A program made the position numbers and the translations under genes. A model generated the notes under the pieces. The model made no database searches, was not told the origin of the DNA, and was given only the letters and a program-made list of their open reading frames with translations. Below, one piece after another: positions 17,836 through 25,100 of a stretch of DNA of 64,000 bases. The DNA is from Saccharothrix deserti (GTDB taxonomy: Bacteria; Actinomycetota; Actinomycetes; Mycobacteriales; Pseudonocardiaceae). Within the stretch, counting starts at the first letter, position 1. Each line of letters starts with the position of its first letter. The stretch covers positions 44,750-108,749 of the forward strand of contig NZ_ML775964.1 in NCBI RefSeq assembly GCF_009769385.1, in the 5' to 3' direction.

Positions 17836-18723
17836 ATGAAAGCCCTGCTCGCCGTGCAGACGGTGCAGGCTCAAGGCATCGGTGACGCCGCCGGTGACGC
17901 CCTGCGCTCCGTGGTGACCTTCCTGCCGAAGCTCGCCGGGTTCCTCGTCGTGCTGCTCATCGGGTGGATCGTCGCCCGGGTGCTGCGCTCCGCGGTGAAC
18001 AAGGTGCTGGAGCGCGTGCACTTCCACCGCGCCGTGCAGCGCGGTGGCATCAACGAAGCGTTGGAGCGTTCGAAGTTCGACGCCTCGGGGCTGGTCGCGC
18101 AGCTCGTGTACTACGCGGTGCTGCTGATCGCGCTGCAGATCGCGTTCGGGCTGTTCGGGGCGAACCCGGTGAGCGACCTGCTGAACCAGATCGTGGCCTG
18201 GCTGCCGCGGGCGATCGTCGCGATCGTCATCATCGTGGTCGCCGCCGCCATCGCGCGGGCCGTGCAGGACATCGCGACGCGTGCGCTCGGTGGGCTCACC
18301 TACGGTCCGACGCTCGGCAAGATCGCCTCGTGGTTCATCATCGCTCTCGGTGTGATCGCGGCGCTGAACCAGATCGGTGTCGCCACCACCGTCACCACGC
18401 CGATCCTGATCACCATCCTCGCGACGATCGGCGGTATCGCGGTCGTCGGCGTCGGCGGTGGCCTGATCAGGCCCATGCAGCAGCGCTGGGACGGCTGGCT
18501 GACGAGGGCCGAGAACGAGGTGCCGCAGGCCAAGGCGCAGGCCGAGGCCTACCAGCGCGGCCGTGAGGACGTGCAGCGGACGCAGGTCGCGCCGACGGCG
18601 GCCGGCGAGCAGACGACCCGGGTCACCGAGACCCCGGCACACGCGGCGAACATGCCGACCCCGCCGGTCGGCCAACCGGTCCAGCCGCAGCCGGGCCAGT
18701 ACCCGCCGGGTGAGCAGCGGTAA
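17836..18723 (+). CDS. Mechanosensitive-channel-like membrane protein (conserved TM helix family)
   Basis: A 295-residue protein with four or five membrane helices. Repeats of the TM_helix family are seen as FLVVLLIGWIVARVLRSAVNKVL and AIVAIVIIVVAAAIARAVQDI. These occur in small mechanosensitive-channel relatives lacking the MscS beta domain. The C-terminal 90 residues are hydrophilic and disordered, rich in Gln and Pro. It is preceded by GAGGTCGAAGACG as a ribosome site. A terminator repeat follows 56 bases after the stop. Ion conduction is unproven for this subfamily. Confidence 0.8.
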   Translation: MKALLAVQTVQAQGIGDAAGDALRSVVTFLPKLAGFLVVLLIGWIVARVLRSAVNKVLERVHFHRAVQRGGINEALERSKFDASGLVAQLVYYAVLLIALQIAFGLFGANPVSDLLNQIVAWLPRAIVAIVIIVVAAAIARAVQDIATRALGGLTYGPTLGKIASWFIIALGVIAALNQIGVATTVTTPILITILATIGGIAVVGVGGGLIRPMQQRWDGWLTRAENEVPQAKAQAEAYQRGREDVQRTQVAPTAAGEQTTRVTETPAHAANMPTPPVGQPVQPQPGQYPPGEQR

Positions 18724-18778
18724 CCGCATTCGGCAACCGCACGCGGTAGAACACACGCCAGATCGGATCGAACGCTTC

Positions 18779-18814
18779 GCAGGGGTCCTCGCCAAGGGGA
18801 CCCCTGCTTTTATT
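18779..18814 (+). terminator. Rho-independent terminator, copy 1 of a dispersed element
   Basis: Perfect 10-bp stem (GCAGGGGTCC with GGACCCCTGC), nine-base loop and TTTTATT tail, after the channel-like gene. The same hairpin and loop, with similar flanks, recurs at 23012. Confidence 0.85.
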
Positions 18815-18899
18815 CTGCCCGAGGGGTCCGACAATTCCGGTTGCCGAGCACGCTGTGACGCGACGTCCGGTCGGTCGGCCGGTGCGACGACGCCGCGAC

Positions 18900-19247
18900 C
18901 TAGGCCTCGAGGGCCGGCTCGTCGCGGCGGGCCAGGTGGCAGACGGCGGCGAGTCTCAGCGTCGTCCAGTCCGCGTTCGCCCAGTCCACGATCGACGGCG
19001 GCGCCCAGCCCTGCGCCGTCGCCTCGTCCAGCACGCCCTTGGCGTAGCCGGCGAGCAGCACCACACCCGCCACCGCCGCCGCGGGCACGCCGAACGCGAG
19101 GATGTCGCGCACCGCCGCACCGTGCTGGTCGACGACGGCCAGCACACCGGGCGCCAACACGCCGGGCGTCAAGACCGCCGCGATACCCATTTCGTCGCTC
19201 AGCCGGTCCAAGAACCGGCGAGCGGAGAAGTCCCTCCAACCGCTCAC
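18900..19247 (-). CDS. Hypothetical protein (possibly DUF6401)
   Basis: A 115-residue protein beginning MSGWRDFSARRFLDRLSDEMG. The middle is hydrophobic (ILAFGVPAAAVAGVVLLAGYAKGVL) and could be one membrane helix or a buried core. The C-terminus (DWTTLRLAAVCHLARRDEPALEA) is helical. The pattern recalls the actinobacterial DUF6401 family, an uncertain assignment. It is divergent from the Lys/Glu-rich gene at 19350, and an SOS-box-like palindrome lies 42 bases before its start. The function is unknown. Confidence 0.65.
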   Translation of the reverse strand: MSGWRDFSARRFLDRLSDEMGIAAVLTPGVLAPGVLAVVDQHGAAVRDILAFGVPAAAVAGVVLLAGYAKGVLDEATAQGWAPPSIVDWANADWTTLRLAAVCHLARRDEPALEA

Positions 19248-19288
19248 AAGCTCGACACCCTACGCTGTGCGGGGCGATCGACCCATCA

Positions 19289-19308
19289 TCGAACACGTGT
19301 TCTATGAT
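19289..19308. promoter_or_regulatory. SOS (LexA) box-like palindrome with overlapping -10
   Basis: TCGAAC-ACGT-GTTCTA at 19289-19304 matches the actinobacterial LexA consensus TCGAAC-N4-GTTCGA at all but one base. It overlaps TATGAT (19303-19308), a good -10 box for the gene at 19350. The symmetry extends to 24 bp with one mismatched pair. LexA repression is the simplest reading. Confidence 0.55.
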
Positions 19309-19349
19309 CACGCCGGGTCGAGCCGGATGCGCAGAGAGGAAACGAGAAC

Positions 19350-19766
19350 GTGGAGGCGGACACGCTCGTGGAGCAGGAAGAGAAGGTGGACGCCGAGGCG
19401 CCCGCCGCACCCGTGCAGCAGGAGGTCGCACCCGTGCCGCAGGAAGAGACCGAGGCCAAGCCCGCGACGAAGCGGCCCAAGTCGACGGCCAAGAAGACCC
19501 GCACGGTCGAGCTCACGCTGACCGTCACCGGGACCGCCGACGGCGAGTGGCAGGCCGACCTGGTGCACGGCACCAAGCGGGTCGTGCAGGGTCTCGTCAT
19601 CTCGGCGGCGGCGGTGTCGCGGGCGGCCAAGGAGCTGCACGACGACATCGCCGGCGGTATCGACGAGGTCATCGAGGCAGCCCGTACCCAGCACCGCACG
19701 CGGATGGAAGAGCTGGAGGCCGAGCTCGCGAAGGTCAAGGCCGCACTGGCCGAACTGAGCGACTGA
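19350..19766 (+). CDS. Hypothetical Lys/Glu-rich protein (possibly DUF6319)
   Basis: A 138-residue protein. Residues 1-48 are disordered and acidic with a KKT-type basic patch (TKRPKSTAKKTRTVEL). Residues 48-80 look like beta strands (VELTLTVTGTADGEWQADL). The C-terminal 60 residues form a long amphipathic helix or coiled coil (HRTRMEELEAELAKVKAAL). It resembles an actinobacteria-specific family I believe is DUF6319, at low certainty. Its promoter carries a probable SOS box, which would link it to DNA damage. A bidirectional terminator follows. Confidence 0.65.
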   Translation: MEADTLVEQEEKVDAEAPAAPVQQEVAPVPQEETEAKPATKRPKSTAKKTRTVELTLTVTGTADGEWQADLVHGTKRVVQGLVISAAAVSRAAKELHDDIAGGIDEVIEAARTQHRTRMEELEAELAKVKAALAELSD

Positions 19767-19783
19767 CCGACCGGACATCCGGG

Positions 19784-19819
19784 AACGGGGGCCACCCGAT
19801 CGACGAGCGGCCCCCGTTT
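19784..19819. terminator. Bidirectional terminator between convergent genes
   Basis: A 10-bp stem (AACGGGGGCC at 19784-19793, GGCCCCCGTT at 19809-19818) lies between the 19350 gene and the quinone reductase gene, which end toward each other. Confidence 0.75.
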
Positions 19820-19821
19820 CC

Positions 19822-19860
19822 GCGACGCCTCAGCGCGATACCTCAGCGCGACGCCTCAGC
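19822..19860. repeat. Three 13-base tandem copies over the quinone reductase stop codon
   Basis: Units GCGACGCCTCAGC, GCGATACCTCAGC and GCGACGCCTCAGC are contiguous. Each contains TCA, the complement of the stop codon TGA; the true stop is 19856-19858 in the third unit. Confidence 0.85.
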
Positions 19861-20809
19861 GTGACGGGTCCAGCACCAGCTTGCCGGTGGTGCGGCGGGC
19901 CCGCAGGTCCTTGTGCGCCTTGCGCACCTCGGACAGCCCGTACTCGCCGCCCGGCACGGCACGCAGGTCACCCGCCAGGACCAGGTCGAACAGCTCGGCC
20001 ATGGCCCGGTGCACGACGCGACCGGGCAGCTTGAACGCGTGCGGCAGCCACATGCCCGCGATGGCCGTCGAGTGCGACAGCAGCCGGCCGGGGTCGACCG
20101 GGGTCGGCCTCTGCCGGCTGGCCATGCCGTAGAACGCGAGCCGCCCGAACGGCGCGAGCGCGGCCACGCTCTGGTCGGTGACGGCGCCGCCGGTCATGTC
20201 CAGCACGACGTCGACCCGCCGCCCGCCGTTGGCCTCGCGCAGCACGTCGGTCATGTTCTCCGCGGTGGAGTCGACGGCGACGTCCGCGCCCAGGTCCAGC
20301 GCGAGCTTGCGCTTGTCCTCGGTGCTCGCGGTGGCGATGACGCGTCCCGCGCCCCACTTCTTCGCCAGCTGCACGGCCAGCGACCCGACCCCGCCCGCGG
20401 CGGCGTGCACGACGACGGTCTCACCCGGCTCCATGTGCGCGCTGCGGCGCAGCAGCAGCCACGCGGTCGCGCCCTGCACGACCATGCTCAACGCGGTGAG
20501 GTCGTCCACGCCTTCGGGCACGTCGAACGCGGTCGCCTCGGGCACGACGGCCTTCTGCGCGTACCCGCCGTGGTTGGTCAGGCCGACCACGCGGCGGTCG
20601 CCCGCCGTGCCGACGACCTCGCCGCCGGGCACCATCGGCAGTTGCATCTTGGCCAGGTAGGAGTTCTCGGCCTGGTGGGTGTCGGCGTAGTTGAGGCCCG
20701 CGCGGCTGACCTCGACGAGCAGTTCGCCGGGCCCCGCGACGGGATCGGGGAGTTCGACCTCGTTGAGGACTTCCGGTCCGCCGAACTCGGTGATCTGGAT
20801 GGCGCGCAC
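19856..20809 (-). CDS. Zinc-less NADPH:quinone reductase-type oxidoreductase (MDR family)
   Basis: A 317-residue medium-chain reductase. The N-terminal GroES-like domain reads VRAIQITEFGGPEVL and GPGELLVEVSRAGLNYADTHQ. The Rossmann part has VVHAAAGGVGSLAVQLAKKWGAG (dinucleotide motif AAAGGVG near residue 145). The zinc ligands of alcohol dehydrogenases are absent, which points to quinone or enone reduction with NADPH. The GTG start follows the upstream SDR stop by only five bases, so the two form an operon. The stop codon lies in a triplicated 13-base repeat. Confidence 0.88.
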   Translation of the reverse strand: MRAIQITEFGGPEVLNEVELPDPVAGPGELLVEVSRAGLNYADTHQAENSYLAKMQLPMVPGGEVVGTAGDRRVVGLTNHGGYAQKAVVPEATAFDVPEGVDDLTALSMVVQGATAWLLLRRSAHMEPGETVVVHAAAGGVGSLAVQLAKKWGAGRVIATASTEDKRKLALDLGADVAVDSTAENMTDVLREANGGRRVDVVLDMTGGAVTDQSVAALAPFGRLAFYGMASRQRPTPVDPGRLLSHSTAIAGMWLPHAFKLPGRVVHRAMAELFDLVLAGDLRAVPGGEYGLSEVRKAHKDLRARRTTGKLVLDPSR

Positions 20810-20814
20810 GGGTG

Positions 20815-21633
20815 TCAGTTCTCCTCGGTGGTGATCGGGTCGGTGGTGATCGGGTCGGTGATCGGGTCGTGGTCGATGGAGACGCGCTCGCCGGTGGCGG
20901 TGCGCGGGCCGGGCGGGTTGGGGAAGGTGAACGGCGCGCTGGGACGTCCGGCCTGCACGAACCAGCATTCGCCTGGCTTGCCGTCGCGCAACACGGCGAC
21001 GAACGCGTCGACCACGTCGTCCACGCTCATCACCGGCATGCCGGAGGACACCAGTGCGGATTTGAAGCCGGAGATGATCGCGGTGTCGGCGAACGACGGG
21101 CACACGGCGTTGACGGTGACGCCGTCGGTGGCGAGCACCGGTCCCAGGCCGCGGACGAGCCCGACGACGGCGGCCTTGTTCGCGCCGTACAGGGGGTCCA
21201 TGGGCATCGCCATCAGGCCGGCCATGCTGGCGGTGGCGACGATGCGCCCGCCGCGCTTCTTCAGCTCGGGCAACGCCGCGTGCACGCCGTACACCACGCC
21301 GTCGAAGTTGATCCCCATGACCTTGCGGTACCGCTCGGGGTCGAAGTCGTCGCCGAGGCCGAACCCGGTGCCGATGCCCGCGTTCAGGACCGCGATGTCG
21401 AGCCCGCCGAACCGCTCCACGGCCGTCGTCACCGCCGCTTCGCCGTGCCGGGGATCGCTGACGTCGCAGTGCACGAACACGCCGTCCACCTCGTCGGCGA
21501 CGGCTTTGCCCCGATCGTCGTCCACGTCGGCGACGACGACGGACGCGCCGGCGGCGGCCAGTCTGCGCGCCACCCCCGCCCCGATGCCGTTCGCGGCTCC
21601 GGTGACCAGTGCGACCTTGCCCGAGAACTCCAC
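20815..21633 (-). CDS. Short-chain dehydrogenase/reductase
   Basis: A 272-residue NAD(P)-dependent SDR. It has the nucleotide motif TGAANGIG near the N-terminus, NAGIG, a catalytic ASMAG...Y-GANK set (YGANKAAVVGL) and a long C-terminal tail. The start is GTG 21633, five bases after AGAGGAGG; an upstream ATG lacks a ribosome site. The last residues repeat DPIT three times, encoded by a tandem DNA repeat at 20827-20868, so the C-terminus appears recently extended. It is first in an operon with the quinone reductase and is preceded by an 18-bp palindrome. Substrate unknown. Confidence 0.85.
   Translation of the reverse strand: MEFSGKVALVTGAANGIGAGVARRLAAAGASVVVADVDDDRGKAVADEVDGVFVHCDVSDPRHGEAAVTTAVERFGGLDIAVLNAGIGTGFGLGDDFDPERYRKVMGINFDGVVYGVHAALPELKKRGGRIVATASMAGLMAMPMDPLYGANKAAVVGLVRGLGPVLATDGVTVNAVCPSFADTAIISGFKSALVSSGMPVMSVDDVVDAFVAVLRDGKPGECWFVQAGRPSAPFTFPNPPGPRTATGERVSIDHDPITDPITTDPITTEEN
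20827..20868. repeat. Tandem 15-base repeat at the SDR 3' end
   Basis: GGTGGTGATCGGGTC occurs twice (20827-20841, 20842-20856), followed by a 12-base partial unit to 20868. It encodes the DPIT repeats at the C-terminus of the SDR, just before its stop codon. Confidence 0.85.
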
Positions 21634-21652
21634 CGCGCCTCCTCTGGCTGAC

Positions 21653-21670
21653 ATTCCGACCAGTCGGTAT
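21653..21670. promoter_or_regulatory. TetR-type operator palindrome upstream of the SDR operon
   Basis: ATTCCGAC-CA-GTCGGTAT: eight-base arms with one mismatch, 20 bases before the SDR start codon. It differs from the CTAAGC palindrome 50 bases away, so two regulators probably meet in this divergent gap. Confidence 0.5.
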
Positions 21671-21719
21671 GGTTCTCCTGACGCGCTCTGGCGTCAAGGC
21701 GACCCTGCCAGGTAGGTTA

Positions 21720-21735
21720 CTAAGCGGTTGCTTAG
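21720..21735. promoter_or_regulatory. CTAAGC palindrome, copy A (SDR/MaoC operon)
   Basis: CTAAGC-GGTT-GCTTAG, a perfect palindrome 25 bases before the GTG of the FabG-like gene. The same 16 bases occur upstream of the acyl-CoA dehydrogenase and TetR genes, and a variant upstream of the acyl-CoA carboxylase. Confidence 0.75.
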
Positions 21736-21760
21736 GCCCGCAGATCAAGGAGGACTGACC

Positions 21761-22522
21761 GTGGCCGAGACGGACGCACGGGTGGCCATCGTCACCGGTG
21801 CCGCACGCGGCATCGGCGCCGCCGTAGCCACGCGGCTCGCGCAGGACGGCCTGGCCGTCGCGCTGCTCGACCTCGACGAGGGCAGCTGTGCCGACGCCGT
21901 GGAGAAGATCAAGGCCTCCGGCGGGACGGCCATCGCGGTGGGTGTCGACGTCAGCGACAGCGCGGCGGTCGACGCGGCGGTGCAGCGGGTCGCCGACGAG
22001 TTGGGCGCGCCGACCGTCCTGGTCAACAACGCGGGCATCCTGCGGGACAACCTGCTGTTCAAGATGACCGACGACGACTGGGACGCGGTGATCAACGTGC
22101 ACCTGCGCGGCTCGTTCCTGATGAGCCGGGCGGTGCAGAAGTTCCAGACGGCGGCGAAGTGGGGCCGCATCGTCAACATGTCGAGCACGTCGGCGCTGGG
22201 CAACCGGGGTCAGGCGAACTACTCGGCGGCCAAGGCGGGCCTGCAGGGGTTCACCAAGACGTTGGCGATCGAGCTGGGCAAGTTCAACGTGACCGTGAAC
22301 GCGATCGCGCCGGGGTTCATCGCGACCGACATGACCGCCGCGACGGCGGCGCGGGTCGGCGTCGACTTCGAGGACTTCAAGAAGGGCGCGGCGGCGATGA
22401 TCCCGGTCGGCCGCGTCGGCACGCCGGAGGACATCGCGCACACGGCGTCGTTCCTGGTCAGCGAGGGCGCCGGGTTCGTGTCCGGTCAGGTCGTCTACGT
22501 CGCCGGCGGACCGAAGGACTGA
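21761..22522 (+). CDS. 3-oxoacyl-reductase-like SDR (FabG family)
   Basis: A 253-residue SDR resembling FabG. It has TGAARGIGAAVA at the nucleotide site, VNNAGILRDNLLFKM, the catalytic SS-Y-K set in NMSSTSALGNRGQANYSAAKAGLQG, and VNAIAPGFIATDM. An ideal AAGGAGG lies seven bases before the GTG start. It pairs with the MaoC hydratase one base downstream; together they can perform successive steps on acyl-CoA or acyl-ACP chains (keto reduction and enoyl hydration). The CTAAGC palindrome in its promoter links it to the fatty-acid regulon. Confidence 0.9.
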   Translation: MAETDARVAIVTGAARGIGAAVATRLAQDGLAVALLDLDEGSCADAVEKIKASGGTAIAVGVDVSDSAAVDAAVQRVADELGAPTVLVNNAGILRDNLLFKMTDDDWDAVINVHLRGSFLMSRAVQKFQTAAKWGRIVNMSSTSALGNRGQANYSAAKAGLQGFTKTLAIELGKFNVTVNAIAPGFIATDMTAATAARVGVDFEDFKKGAAAMIPVGRVGTPEDIAHTASFLVSEGAGFVSGQVVYVAGGPKD

Positions 22523-22523
22523 C

Positions 22524-22976
22524 ATGCGGGTATTCGCGAACCTCGACGAGTTGGCGGCGGCCAAGGGCGAGCACCTCGGTCACGGCGGGTGGCACGAGAT
22601 CACGCAGGCCGAGATCAACCTGTTCGCCGACGCCACGGGCGACCACCAGTGGATCCACGTGGACCTGGAGAAGGCCGCACGCGGTCCGTTCGGCGCGCCG
22701 GTCGCGCACGGGTACCTGACGTTGTCGCTGATCCCGATGCTGGTGCGGGACATCTACACGGTGCAGGGCCTGTCCATGGGCGTGAACTACGGGCTGAACA
22801 AGGTGCGCTTCCCGAGCCCGGTCGTCGTCGGGTCGCGGGTGCGGGCCGGCGCGGAGTTGGCGGAGATCACCGACGTGCCGCAGGGCAAGCAGGCGGTGGT
22901 GAAGGTGACCGTGGAGATCGAGGGCAACCCGAAGCCCGGGTGCGTAGCGGAGACCGTCGTCCTGCTGGTCCCCTGA
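22524..22976 (+). CDS. MaoC family (R)-specific enoyl hydratase
   Basis: A 150-residue hot-dog-fold hydratase. The signature FADATGDHQWIHVD (catalytic Asp and His) and the following VAHGYLTLSL loop are diagnostic of MaoC-like (R)-hydratases. It hydrates trans-2-enoyl-CoA, likely as the partner of the FabG-like reductase whose stop is one base upstream. It is the last gene of this short operon; the second copy of the terminator element follows 35 bases downstream. Confidence 0.9.
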   Translation: MRVFANLDELAAAKGEHLGHGGWHEITQAEINLFADATGDHQWIHVDLEKAARGPFGAPVAHGYLTLSLIPMLVRDIYTVQGLSMGVNYGLNKVRFPSPVVVGSRVRAGAELAEITDVPQGKQAVVKVTVEIEGNPKPGCVAETVVLLVP

Positions 22977-23011
22977 CCCACCGGCCCACGGGGTCCACCG
23001 CCACCGGCTGC

Positions 23012-23043
23012 GCAGGGGTCCTCGCCAAGGGGACCCCTGCTTT
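23012..23043 (+). terminator. Terminator hairpin, copy 2 of the dispersed element
   Basis: Same GCAGGGGTCC...GGACCCCTGC stem and same nine-base loop as at 18779, with TTT after. Flanking similarity continues past the stem (CTGCC, AGGG, CCGACAA, CCGG blocks), so the element is larger than the hairpin. Confidence 0.8.
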
Positions 23044-23165
23044 CAGCCTGCCACAAGGGACCGACAAAGCCGGGCGAGGAAGCGCGGGCTGTGGACAAGT
23101 GCTGCAGGTGCTGGCTTTCGCCCGCTGCCCACCACGCCACTGGGTGCGGGCGTTGTGCGCGACGG

Positions 23166-23738
23166 TCAGGCGTTGGCCTCGCGGGCTACGCGTTCCAGGT
23201 TGGCCCGGTACTGCTCCCACCACGTGGCGTCGACCGGGGCGAGGTTGTCGGCGTCCGGGCGGAGGCCCGCTGTGCCGTCGATGAGTTCGCGGACGATGTC
23301 GGCGTGTCCGGCGTGGCGGTTGGTTTCCGCGATCATGTGGACCAGGACGACGTGGAGGGTGATCGCCTCACGCTCCTTCGGCCACCACGGCACCGTGCCG
23401 GGTGAGTCGAGGTCGAGCGCGTCGATCGTCTCGTCCGCGTGCGCGCAGGCCCGCTGGTAGAGGGCAACGATGTCCTCGCGCGACTCGTCGGCCGTGGCCC
23501 ACATGTCGGCGTTCGGCTCCGCATCGTCGCTCATCCACGGCAACGGCTCGGCGAACGGTCGGCCGAACGTGTCGCCGAAGTACCCCACCTCGACCCCGGC
23601 CAGGTGCTTGACCAGGCCCAACAGGTTCGTGCCCGTCGGCGTCAACGGTCGCCGCACGTCGTATTCCGACAGGCCGTCCAGCTTCCACAGCAGCGCCTCA
23701 CGCGCGGTCCGGAGGTAGCGGTGCAGGTGAGACTTCAC
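23166..23738 (-). CDS. DinB superfamily protein (DUF664-like)
   Basis: A 190-residue four-helix-bundle protein. The opening RYLRTAREALLWKLDGLSEYDVRRPLTPTGTNLLGLVKHLAG is the classic start of DinB/DUF664 proteins, with a metal-ligand histidine in VKHLAG. Further histidines lie in LHVVLVHMIAETNRHAGHADIVREL. Some relatives are thiol-dependent transferases using mycothiol or bacillithiol; here the substrate is unknown. The GTG overlaps the upstream TetR stop by four bases, so regulator and enzyme are translated together. Confidence 0.88.
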   Translation of the reverse strand: MKSHLHRYLRTAREALLWKLDGLSEYDVRRPLTPTGTNLLGLVKHLAGVEVGYFGDTFGRPFAEPLPWMSDDAEPNADMWATADESREDIVALYQRACAHADETIDALDLDSPGTVPWWPKEREAITLHVVLVHMIAETNRHAGHADIVRELIDGTAGLRPDADNLAPVDATWWEQYRANLERVAREANA

Positions 23739-24319
23739 GACGAGCCCTCCACGGGACGCAACGACGCCAGCAGCAGGTCGGCGAAGTGACGGCCCACCTG
23801 TTTCGCCGACAACGGCCCGTCGGCGCTGTACCACTGGCCGAGGTGGTGGACCGTGCCGAAGAAGTAGTGCACGGTCAGGTCCGCCGGCACGTCGGTCCGG
23901 AACACGCCCGCCGCCTGCCCTTCCTCCACGAGCGACCGGAACCGCTCGTGGTAGCGCCGCCGCTCCGCCCGCATCTCCCGCCGCTTGTCCTCGGCCAGGT
24001 GGTCGGCCGAACGGAAGTACACGCGCGCCTGGTCGAAGTTGTCCACCGACGTCACCACGACGTCGACCGCCGCCGCGTGCAGCCGCTCGGCCACCGGCGC
24101 CGACCCGGACGCGAAGTGCTCCAGCCGCTCCGTCTGCATCCGCAGCAGGCTGCCGTAGATCTCGTGCAGCAGGTCGTCCTTGGACCCGAAGTAGTGGTAC
24201 ATGGCGCCCTTGGTGACGCCCGCCAGGTCCACGATCTCCTGCACCGCGACCCGGTCGAAGCCCTTGGCGGCGAACAACCGCGTCGCGGCGTCGATCAACC
24301 GCTCCGGTACCGATGCCAT
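23735..24319 (-). CDS. TetR family transcriptional regulator
   Basis: A 194-residue repressor. The N-terminal helix-turn-helix reads RLIDAATRLFAAKGFDRVAVQEIVDLAGVTKGAMYHYFGSKDDLL, typical of TetR. The C-terminal ligand domain is helical, with DQARVYFRSADHLAEDKRREMR. The start at ATG 24319 is only 22 bases after the stop of the envelope operon's last gene, so it may be read from that operon as well. No ribosome site is visible. It is coupled to a DinB-type enzyme. Ligand unknown. Confidence 0.9.
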   Translation of the reverse strand: MASVPERLIDAATRLFAAKGFDRVAVQEIVDLAGVTKGAMYHYFGSKDDLLHEIYGSLLRMQTERLEHFASGSAPVAERLHAAAVDVVVTSVDNFDQARVYFRSADHLAEDKRREMRAERRRYHERFRSLVEEGQAAGVFRTDVPADLTVHYFFGTVHHLGQWYSADGPLSAKQVGRHFADLLLASLRPVEGSS

Positions 24320-24341
24320 GGGCCAAGCATGGCACGCCCGA

Positions 24342-25100
24342 TCACTGGAACATGGCGATCGGCCGGATGACCAGGTGCCCTTCCTCCGCCTTCCACGCCT
24401 GCACCCGCCCCAGGCAGCGAGCGTTGAACGCGCCTTCGGGCACCAGCTCGTCACGCAGGCCGGCGCTGTTGCACGCGATTCTCATCTGCGGGCCCTCCTC
24501 CGGGTTGTCCTGGGCGCCGAACGCGGCCAGGAACACGGTCGTGCCGTCGCGCTCGGAGTCCATCCGGAACGTGCCCTTCACGGACACGTACGAATCGATC
24601 CACCGCAGCCTGGCCGAGATGGGCGGGCCGTCCAGGGAACGCAGGTGCTGCTCCAGCGCTGTGTTGCGGCGCAGGGTGAGCCGGCGCAGGTCCACGTGCA
24701 CCACCCCGTCGGCGGACTCCAGCGCGGCCATCAGCACGCCGATCACCGCGATCGGCTCGTGCGTCTCCATGTAGGTCTTGATCACCTCGTGGCTGTGGGC
24801 CGCCCCGGCGGCCGCATCGAGGCCCGGCAGCGCGATCTTGCCGTCCTTGGTGTAGCCGACCCGCTGGATGACCTCCTTGGTGATGGCGTCACCGAACCGG
24901 CCCACCTGGTAGATGCCGATGACCGCCTTGTCATCGAGGTAGATGGGCACGCCCGGCACCTCGCCCGGGAGGTAGCGGCGCCTGACCCGCCACGCCCACA
25001 CGGCCACCCCGACCGCCACGACCAGTGCCAGCGCGGTGGCGATCCACAAGACCGCCCACGGCCACCACACCGACCACCAGAGTTCCCTATCGACAGCCAC
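24342..25100 (-). CDS. Membrane-anchored protein of unknown function (envelope operon gene 3)
   Basis: A 252-residue protein with one N-terminal membrane helix (WAVLWIATALALVVAVGVAVWAW, residues 14-36) followed by RVRRRYLP, which fits either a cytoplasmic C-terminal domain or a signal anchor. The rest is mixed alpha/beta with no recognised motif; DGVVHVDLRRLTLRRNTALEQHL suggests a long strand-helix unit. It overlaps the VWA lipoprotein gene by 14 bases, so it belongs to the same operon and probably the same complex. No family is assigned. Confidence 0.7.
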   Translation of the reverse strand: MAVDRELWWSVWWPWAVLWIATALALVVAVGVAVWAWRVRRRYLPGEVPGVPIYLDDKAVIGIYQVGRFGDAITKEVIQRVGYTKDGKIALPGLDAAAGAAHSHEVIKTYMETHEPIAVIGVLMAALESADGVVHVDLRRLTLRRNTALEQHLRSLDGPPISARLRWIDSYVSVKGTFRMDSERDGTTVFLAAFGAQDNPEEGPQMRIACNSAGLRDELVPEGAFNARCLGRVQAWKAEEGHLVIRPIAMFQ

